Origin: Porogramme epimiltina
Lineage: Eukaryota > Basidiomycota > Agaricomycetes > Polyporales > Polyporaceae
Length of the DNA stretch: 17,180 bases
Direction of reading: 5' to 3'
NCBI GenBank assembly: GCA_900155495.1
Contig: FTLJ01000945.1
Location: 1-17,180 of the forward strand
Part shown: positions 10,798-17,180 of the stretch, in pieces
Position numbering within the stretch: the stretch's first letter is position 1
How the letters are laid out: each line of letters opens with the position of its first letter
Translations under genes and position numbers: made by a program
The notes under the pieces: model-generated
Database searches by the model: none
Told to the model about the DNA's origin: nothing
The model's input: the letters and a program-made list of their open reading frames with translations, nothing else

Positions 10798-11105
10798 CTG
10801 AGTCATTCCCCTGGATGTGCGGAGTGGATAGTATCTTCTCAGGGAAAGAGATGGATCTGTCCATCACTAACTCCCCTGCCAGTTTCATCGCAGTGGGTCT
10901 CGAGTTCATGCCAGCACTGTTGATAAGAGTAAGCGACTGTTTCACCAACAAGAATACAGAGAGCCCACATTGTCTTGCATATATTTGGAGGCCAACATAC
11001 GAAGTCCTCATGCTCAGAATGTCGATCCGAGATGACGATCGAAGGTTCGACCTTGCACCGGTGCAAGAAGAACGTGTCAGACCTCGGAGATCCGGATGTG
11101 GCCAT
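10798..11105 (-). other. Exon-like pair, possible fragment of an unidentified gene
   Basis: On the minus strand, ATG at 11105 opens an exon to 10969. A GTGGGC..CAACAG intron (10968-10917, 52 nt) joins it in frame to 10916-10798, which ends at a GTGAGG donor. The joined 85 residues match no family I know. I cannot extend it convincingly downstream: the nearest acceptors hit stops quickly. Another exon-like segment (about 10486-10443, encoding PPPHELYLNMTGE, flanked by CTTCGTAG and GTGAGT) might belong to it. Weak evidence; chance splicing signals are a fair alternative. Confidence 0.18.
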
Positions 11106-12455
11106 GTTGCCATCTCATCAATTTGTATCTATTTGGCCACCACAGTATTGGGCGTCTAACTCCACCTCAGAAGCGCCCAGTGACACACTTGTTTTCCGCC
11201 ACCAACTATTCAGCAGTCACTACTGCCAAAGGTCAGGCTAGGCCGTACAATGGTATGTGATACGCATTACCTTCAATATGAATAATAATCTGCGCCAGCT
11301 TCCTGTGGAATCACTGACTACTTTTGTCACTCAGGTCGCCCGAGCCATCTTCGTCCTAGAGAGTCACAACGTTCTTCAGTGCTCATGTAGAACCCCATAC
11401 TTTGCAAGAAACGATATATCACAACTACCAGATGGATAGTATGCGTGTGCATTTTAAAAACGGATACAACTGCTCTCAGGGGTATTTAGCTTGGTATCCA
11501 CGAGGTGAGTGGCTGTCTGCAGTCTACCAGTGTATTTATAACTTACGGTATGTCTCTTCCAAGACGCGAATGGAGGTTCGGAAATAACAGGGGATTATCT
11601 GCGCTTCTAGTGTATGTCGAGGTGAGGCACTCACGCTTCTATGCAGGGCCCTCCTTTCGGCATCGGCAGACGCGGATGACGCGCGTGCCTGCCCAACGTT
11701 TACGGTAACATTCAAAGTCAGCTCGCCACGGGCCCATCGAACACGCCGCGATCATCCGCGGCCTTGTGGCAGAGGCCAGAGTGATCCCGAGAGCGAGGGC
11801 AACCCGCCGGTCAAGCACCGCAGAGTCGACGTGAGCTTCTCTGTCAGCCTCCCAACCCCCTTCCCCTCCCTCGCATCGCTCATTTCGGACCCCGCGTGTC
11901 GCGAAGTGCAGAACCCTAGCGCTGGAACGCTGGCGCAGATCTCCGGTAAGGTTTTGGGACGCGTGTCCCTTGTTATGGCTGCTCATGCCTCTGTAGGGAT
12001 TGACGGGGTGCTGTACCACACGCCTCGTCTACCTCTTCTCTTCCTCCTCAGTGGACATGCCATATGATGTATTTTTGTATGATATAGAACTCCTATCAGA
12101 CAACCTTGAGCTTGGAGCCTTCGAATTCGCTTGCCCCACAACCTCCAAGCCCCCCGGTATGAGCGCATCGGATCCGAACGAAGATTAATATTGGAGTGGT
12201 TCTTGAACCTTGGGCTGCCGACACTCGTAGGCGCTTCTGAACATCTGACATCCGGATTCTGATGTGCGAATCGGGGTCACCGGGCACTGAGATACTCGTT
12301 CACATCCGCGGTTTGTTAGGGATAGATATATTACTACGATCCTCAGGCGTATTGTCCGACATTGTACAATGTTAGACTGAATATCTAGTTCTACCATCGG
12401 GGAGCGGTACGGATGCTACGAATTGACTTAATCTTCTTGACGAGGATTGAGCCTC

Positions 12456-14524
12456 TCAAACTCCCAGAACCTTCTGAACGAACGTGTCTCGCGGGGTGAG
12501 CATCACGCGGAAGGGCACTGGGGAGCGTCCAGACAGCCCGTCGTACTCGTTCAAATCGATGGGGTCCCCGGGTACGGGGCTGATCTTGAAAGCCCACAGC
12601 ATGTAAGCAATACCTAGGAACACCTCTTTCTCGGCCAGTACTATTCCAGGGCAGATGCGCCGACTATGAAAAGTAGGATAGCGTTGTAAGAGATGATGTT
12701 TGCGCGGTTTTGATAAAGCTACGCACCCAACACCGAAGGTCCAGTGGTCGCGGTCCATAGGATCAGCGAGATTGGCTGATTCAGCGGAAGAAAGATCATC
12801 TCCGAGGTATCTGTCGGGCTGGGTATATATGCGAAGGGAGGTCAAATTTAACGATCACAGGCCGTTCCAGACATTTACGTACGTTGAAAGCGTAGGGATC
12901 TGGGTACCGCACAGGATCATGGTGCATAGTCCACTACGAGATGATCAGAACTTTAAAGGACAGGAACAGCGAATGGTGTCACTCACCGTGTTTGCGATGA
13001 TCACTGTCTCTTTAGGGATAAAATAGCCGTTGTACGTGAAATCTTCGGTACTGAAATGGGGTGTCCCTAACCAAAAAGGGTTGTGGGTCCGGGCCACCTC
13101 CTGGTCGTCGCCGGCAGTGTAAGTTCATATTCGATGGAACATAGTTAAGACAAACACTAACCTTGGCGATGGCGCGAATGTACGGTAACTTCTTCTCGTC
13201 CTGTTCGTTGGGCAGGCGATCCCGACCCACCACCCTATCGAGCTCGGCCCACGCCTTAGCCTGGATATCAGGGCGACCAGCGATATGCGCCATGAACCAT
13301 TGCTTTACAGAAGCGGTCTAAGGTTACGATACAATCAGCACGTGAGCCAGGACCGCAGCAGGACGCTACGCACCGTGTTCACTCCACCGATGATGAGAGC
13401 TCCACACATGACGATGATGTCCGCATCGTCGAGCTTCTCTTCCTCACGCGTTTCATACAGCGTCTTTGCGAGACAGTCCGGGACATGTTCACCGCGCTTC
13501 AACCGCGCTTCAACGTCTGCGAGGCGCGGGACGTTGAACGCAACGATGTCTTGGTGGAGTTTGCGTCCGCGTGACGTCATGCGGTTCGGGATCTTCTGCA
13601 GCAGCGGGAAGAAGTCGACGAGGTTCGCGACCGGGCCTGTCGTGTTCCTATAGAATGTAATGCGTGAGTGGATAGTCAGTATACTTTAGGAAGGGGAGGG
13701 GACGACTAAACAGAACGTACATGAATTCCAGCGACATGCGGTGCACCTCCGCAACAATCGCAGCATCAGTCGCTTCAGTCCGTACGCCGTAGATGCGCTG
13801 GAGTATGTTGTTGAGAACTGCGCGATAGGCGTATGGGGTAGGGTCGAGAGGCATCTTCCCCCCCTTCCCGTCGATGAGGAGGTTGCAAATCATGTCCCGC
13901 GCCTCGAACTCGACGGAGCCGATATTCGCGAGGACGTCGCGCGGGGACAACATTTTTGCCACGATTCGCCTATGCTTTCTCCTGTAACGAAAGCTTCGTT
14001 AGTCATATATCTGCGCAGCATCATCGCAGTGAGAGCGCACCATGTATCGTTGTATCCGGACCCTGTGATACCTCGGTAGACCAGGACAGTCTGAGCCTTG
14101 ATGAACATGTCCTTACGAGAGGAGAAGATCGCTCCGTTTGCAATCATAATGTCCTTGACGACATGAGGATCCGAGAGGACGACAAAGCGCTGGTGTCCGA
14201 TCGTGTATGAGTATATTGGGCCATACTGCTTTGCCCACTTGAGCAAGCTGAGCTCGGGATACTTGGAAAGGTAGGTAAAACAACCTTGTACGAGCAGTCA
14301 GATCTCCTTCAACATGTATTGGAGTAGAATATACCTAAGATAGGCCATCCCTTGGGGCCAGGTGGGAGAACACCTTGTATAAATTTGTTCGAAGTAGTCC
14401 GTAGGAGAATAAAAGCGGCGAGAAAGCTAGCGAGCAGGGCGACGAGTCCTACGGGCCCATGGGGGATGCTGGAAGAGTCGGAGAGGAGGAGGGGAGCGTC
14501 CGCTTCTCGCACAGTGATGTTCAT
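12456..14524 (-). CDS. Cytochrome P450 monooxygenase, ER-anchored, complete
   Basis: Nine exons (minus strand): 14524-14335, 14284-14041, 13981-13721, 13647-13374, 13317-13162, 13100-12987, 12933-12883, 12818-12727, 12663-12456; 529 aa, normal for fungal microsomal P450s. Seen: N-terminal membrane anchor (about 23-41); Pro-rich hinge LPPGPKGWPILG; C-helix WRKHR (Trp145, Arg149); I-helix GGVNT (319-323); K-helix EVAR (Glu376, Arg379); NPDRYL; and heme loop FGVGRRICPG with ligand Cys465. The I-helix usually has Asp or Glu before the Thr (GG-x-D/E-T); here it is Asn322. Known: class II P450s take electrons from an NADPH reductase at the ER. It resembles the large basidiomycete P450 group often annotated as O-methylsterigmatocystin oxidoreductase-like, but I cannot name the CYP family or substrate. 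Intron 2 has a perfect GACTAAC branch site. Confidence 0.95.
13491..13512. repeat. Tandem 11-bp duplication inside the P450 coding region
   Basis: ACCGCGCTTCA occurs twice head to tail. Eleven is not a multiple of three, yet the reading frame is open through it (VEARLKRGEH). It is therefore either coincidence or an old event that was later compensated. Confidence 0.6.
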
Positions 14525-14564
14525 GCTTGTGCAATGCTGGCGCAGTCCGAGTCGCTGTTGGGAG

Positions 14565-14572
14565 TTTTAATA
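14565..14572 (-). promoter_or_regulatory. Possible TATA element of the P450 gene
   Basis: TATTAAAA on the minus strand, 41 nt before the ATG at 14524. Position and sequence fit a TATA-like core element with a short 5' leader. Confidence 0.35.
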
Positions 14573-16538
14573 CAGATTGTAGGAGCAAGAGACGCCTTAA
14601 AAACCTCTAAGCGTCAGCATGGCTCTACCGTGAGCGGGACTCTCACAGTAACGACATATGTCTGAGTGGCGCAAGCGGTCCGGACCAAAATATCCGCAAA
14701 ATCGGATCCTACCCTGTCATACACGACCATAGTGGCGCTGCGTGAGACGAAACATCGTTGTATTCTGTTGGTGTGGGTTACTTGTTTGCTGCACAACGCA
14801 TACGGGAGGCCCGCTGTGCTGTTGGGAGGCCTGTAGAAACGTTAGGTTAGTATCTAGGTTTGCAATACATATCCAACCGGCCGAGCATTGATCACAACTT
14901 TAGCTCCATAAACCTCGCGGACCAGAGGGCGCTGCAGTCTGAAATATGAAAGTGTGCGGACCGTCAGAATGTACCCGGGTAAGACGATGGAAACGTACCG
15001 TAAGGAGAAGCCCTATAGGTATCGATGCCATCATGGATCCACTGACTGTGATCTTCAAACTCCTGAACAACAGTATCGCTTATCATCAGGCCGCTGCTTC
15101 TCTGAAAGGTTGAATTAAGAGGAATGAGGGTGTCAGGATGGGATCCCACGGCGGAAGAGAGTGCCGAGCATCGCAACGTAATTTCGCAGTCCATCATGTC
15201 TACTGTGATTGTAGAGGTTGTTATTCCACACCCTTGGTTGCTCACCCGATTATAACACATTTCGAGCTATGCGATACCGGGCTCCAGAAATGTCCGAGAG
15301 TTTGAAATTGCGCATTTTTTGCCTGCCAGCTGTGAGGTATTCATCCGTTTGCCAACAAACTGCATTCGCTTGTTTGCGTCACGCGACATGGTCGTGGCAA
15401 AGCGAAGTTGAATTTCACCGAATGTCGTAGCGCCGTCAGAAGGGAACGGCCAAATACACTGCGAAAGCATGCCAAAGCAGAAGTCCCGCGTGTTTCCCGC
15501 TGCAGAATTCGCGACTGTCATTCCTGCGGATTCAGGAACTGATATGAGCGTCCGTCCATCGTGGGTCCATAGTATAGACATACCTTCGTACACCGTGTAG
15601 TATCTCAACATACGCTCAGAGCGACCCGGACATCCACCCGGTACCCAATCATCGGATACAACGACGAATTACAAGTCTGTTTCAGCTCTGAGACACAATC
15701 TCCGCCGACATTGAAATGCATGCAGACCGGGCTCGCAACAGAGCCTCCCGCAGCACGTCAGAAACAGAGAAGGTGGGGATACTCAACTGAAGGCGCTGTT
15801 GTTTAGATGCATGGATATCCGAAGGTGTGATGATGTTGCTACCCGTCATCCGTAGACCCAGCGGGGTACTGTTCAACGGGTCCAGGCGACCAATGGCTAA
15901 GGGCAGGTGGATAAGCCCGCAGCATGACGTGTCTATTAAAGCTTCAAGTCAGCGGAGCGCACAGATGCCAATGTAGCGTGAAACAACAACTTGAAGCATA
16001 GACACTTGCGCGATGTCATAACTGCACGGGCCACATGCCGGTGGGTGCTGAGCCCCCTGAAGCCAGGCCAAAGCTATGGCCTATAAGCCAGGCGAGGCCG
16101 TGCAAACCACTCCTGCCAAGGGCCGAAGTCACTGAGACACAGCAAACTCGGGCGATTGCTTACTGTTGAACTTCAAAGGAATAAGAGGCATCGATTCGAA
16201 GCCGACCGTTTAGTCCTGCGCAGTGCCAAGGTTGGGGAATGGAGCCTTGAGGAACGTTTGAGGTCTCTAACGAGCGCGCTGCTGGCAGTTTGAGCAACGT
16301 TGACTCGTACATCGGGAGTCCGACGTCGGACTTCACCTTGGGAGCGTGGATTTATTTGTGTACCAAGAATGATGAGCTAGAGTTAGTGGTTGAGCGCAGC
16401 ATATTCACATACTTGACATTCAACATCTGCCAGTGAGTACGCCACAATGCATCCACCGGTAATGCAGCCTTCTGACTCAGCGAGTAAGCTTGTCAGGGGA
16501 GAACTCAGGATGTTCGAAAAGTACATAGTCGCCCTCTG
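14573..16538. other. Interval with no confidently identified gene
   Basis: Two kilobases between the P450 promoter and the tRNA. Apart from the small candidate gene at 14892-15611 I see only short ORFs on both strands and no known domain, RNA gene or mobile-element end. An ORF at 15876-15682 (minus) has no recognisable family and could be an upstream exon of that candidate, but I could not join it in frame with good splice sites. Confidence 0.5.
14892..15611 (-). CDS. Possible small gene of unknown function, four exons
   Basis: Exons 15611-15584, 15538-15278, 15202-14999 and 14938-14892 (minus strand) join in frame through three GT..AG introns of 45, 75 and 60 nt, all phase 1, to give 179 aa ending in TGA. 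Donors are GTATGT, GTATCG (weak) and GTACGT; the last intron has a CTGAC branch motif. The protein is Ser/Thr-rich with a C-terminus reading WIHDGIDTYRASPYDCSALW. It has no signal peptide, membrane segment or family I recognise. The frame is open upstream of this ATG for 16 codons, so the true start may be further up. The 45-nt intron is short for this genome. Could be a real orphan gene, a pseudogene remnant or chance. Confidence 0.25.
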
Positions 16539-16550
16539 ATATTAAATATA
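16539..16550 (+). promoter_or_regulatory. AT-rich element upstream of tRNA-Phe
   Basis: ATATTAAATATA lies 39-50 nt before the tRNA. TATA-like elements near this distance assist Pol III factor placement in several fungi. The match is by position and composition only. Confidence 0.3.
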
Positions 16551-16588
16551 GTGACCTCCATAACTATACGAATGTCTAATTTTACATC

Positions 16589-16669
16589 GCCGGGATAGCT
16601 CAGCTGGGAGAGCAACAGACTGAAGTNNTGAAGTTCTGGAGGTCGCGTGTTCAATCCACGCTCCTGGCA
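16589..16669 (+). tRNA. tRNA-Phe (anticodon GAA), interrupted by two undetermined bases
   Basis: Acceptor stem GCCGGGA pairs with TCCTGGC (one G-T wobble), followed by discriminator A. The D arm is GCTC..GAGC, and the T arm is GCGTG TTCAATC CACGC. The anticodon arm reads CAGA CTGAAG, then T, NN, TGAAGT, then TCTGG, so the anticodon is GAA. The annotated span is 81 nt. Removing NN plus one copy of the repeated TGAAGT gives exactly 73 nt, the canonical length without CCA. So either this is an intronless gene broken by an assembly artefact, or a short intron follows position 37, where many fungal tRNA-Phe genes carry one. The outer pair of the anticodon stem is an A-G mismatch. Confidence 0.9.
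16627..16628. other. Two undetermined bases (NN) inside the tRNA
   Basis: The only ambiguous bases in the window. They are flanked on both sides by TGAAGT, which is what an unmerged overlap between two contigs would look like. Confidence 0.8.
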
Positions 16670-16671
16670 TA

Positions 16672-16676
16672 TTTTT
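16672..16676 (+). terminator. Pol III terminator of tRNA-Phe
   Basis: A run of five T begins two bases after the tRNA discriminator base, the usual minimal RNA polymerase III stop signal. Confidence 0.7.
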
Positions 16677-16956
16677 GCGAAGAGACTCCCCACTTTCCCT
16701 TAAAGCAGACACGCTCCCGCTTCAGTTTTCCTTATTTCCTATTGGACAGGCAATTTCTCGGGCACTTCAATCCGCGGCTGCCTTTTTTGAAGTCTCACTC
16801 CCATGCCATAGTACGCTGTCATTTCCGCAGGGCGAACGGCTCGCATTCCAGGAGGGGCACACAAACACACCATAAAGTCTAAACTTCTTCATCGAAAACA
16901 CCGAGGGCACACAGCCAGAAAGCGTATCCTACACATACGTACGTACAACCAAAGCG

Positions 16957-17104
16957 TATATACACACAGCGGCGACACCGTCCTTTCGATTGATTCGGAC
17001 ACTCGCCGTTTCGTCACGTTTCGAACGCTTCGCTTCTTCTTCTTTCCTTCTCTCTCCCCTCTTCTCCCCACCTTCCCCCCGTCGGATTCTTTCTCTTCTT
17101 CTGC
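16957..17104 (+). promoter_or_regulatory. Candidate core promoter: TATATA box and CT-rich tract
   Basis: TATATA at 16957-16962 is followed by an almost uninterrupted C/T run from about 17030 to 17104, then an ATG at 17120. A CT-rich tract at or just before the transcription start is a well-known feature of filamentous fungal promoters. It points to a gene transcribed rightward out of the window. Confidence 0.45.
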
Positions 17105-17119
17105 GCCGGGCGAGAACAC

Positions 17120-17180
17120 ATGCGTCGCGGCGCCAGCGCGCAGGGGAGCCGGGACCAGGGAACCGGGGTCGGGGTCGGGG
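17120..17180 (+). CDS. Possible 5' end of a gene running off the window
   Basis: ATG in the context acacATGc begins an open frame reading MRRGASAQGSRDQGTGVGVG to the window edge, right after the CT-rich tract. Only 20 codons are visible, so no function can be assigned. The Gly/Val tail comes from the GGGGTC repeat and may be low-complexity. The ATG could instead lie in a 5' leader. Confidence 0.3.
   Translation, partial: MRRGASAQGSRDQGTGVGVG
17143..17180 (+). repeat. G-rich run with GGGGTC repeats, potential G-quadruplex
   Basis: Six runs of three or four G are separated by loops of 2-4 nt, ending in three GGGG runs separated by TC. This satisfies the usual G-quadruplex pattern on the plus strand. 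The repeat may continue beyond the window. Confidence 0.6.

Larger units (their letters stand above)
8101..12455. other. Long stretch without a supported gene
   Basis: Spans the region from upstream of the oxidase start to the P450 stop. I read both strands and recognised no protein family, tRNA, rRNA or transposase. Long overlapping ORFs at about 8150-9580 sit in GC-rich sequence on both strands and have composition-driven Arg/Pro/Ala content, so I treat them as chance. From about 9.9 kb the sequence is less GC-rich, with scattered exon-like segments and splice-like motifs but no continuous model. It could hold long promoters, a lineage-specific or non-coding transcript, or decayed mobile DNA. 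Confidence 0.55.

Noticed and set aside
11639..12067. 126-aa minus and 78-aa plus ORFs, with an open plus frame from about 11648
   Set aside because: Opposite-strand ORFs in a GC-rich patch; no start, family or consistent splicing could be supported.
16040..16120. Short inverted GGCC-rich motifs around a CTATGGCC core
   Set aside because: Arms are short and imperfect, with no target-site duplication or element end that would support a transposon or structured RNA.
1..17180. CRISPR arrays, bacterial operons, rRNA, prophage or retroelement open reading frames
   Set aside because: Searched by eye; no regularly spaced repeats, no reverse transcriptase, integrase or transposase motifs, and the intron-rich genes are clearly eukaryotic.

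Overview
This window looks like nuclear DNA of an agaricomycete (mushroom-forming) basidiomycete, plausibly a wood-decay polypore. That placement is an inference from gene families and gene structure. The evidence is a FunK1-type fungal kinase, a copper radical oxidase with four WSC domains and about 25 introns of mostly 50-75 nt, a microsomal P450 with eight short introns, and GT..AG introns with CTNA-type branch sites throughout.

Layout. (1) 1-3018, plus: 3' part of a FunK1 protein kinase gene, four exons in the window, 5' end missing. (2) 3019-3465: shared 3' spacer between convergent genes. (3) 3466-8014, minus: a complete gene for a secreted WSC-domain glyoxal oxidase-like copper radical oxidase (CRO). 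I rebuilt it as 26 exons and 1005 aa, with all five expected copper/radical residues. Two exons are only 4 nt long, and one of these encodes the last copper-ligand His. (4) 8015-12455: about 4.4 kb with no gene I can defend, including a very GC-rich patch with perfect palindromes and one weak exon-like pair near 10.8-11.1 kb. (5) 12456-14524, minus: a complete cytochrome P450, nine exons, 529 aa. (6) 14573-16538: mostly unassigned, with one possible small four-exon gene of unknown function on the minus strand (14892-15611). (7) 16589-16669, plus: tRNA-Phe(GAA) interrupted by two undetermined bases inside a duplicated hexamer, probably an unmerged assembly overlap. (8) 16957-17180, plus: TATA box, long CT-rich tract and a possible first exon of a gene running off the window, with a G-rich (GGGGTC) end.

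How the genes relate. The CRO is expected to act outside the cell and make H2O2 while oxidising small aldehydes or alcohols. Its WSC modules suggest binding to cell-wall or plant polysaccharide. The P450 is an ER-anchored monooxygenase. The kinase belongs to a family expanded in mushroom fungi. Nothing in the sequence shows that the three form one pathway; they look like ordinary neighbours. The most unusual content is the exon architecture of the CRO gene: tandem WSC cassettes with conserved intron positions, and microexons in the catalytic core.
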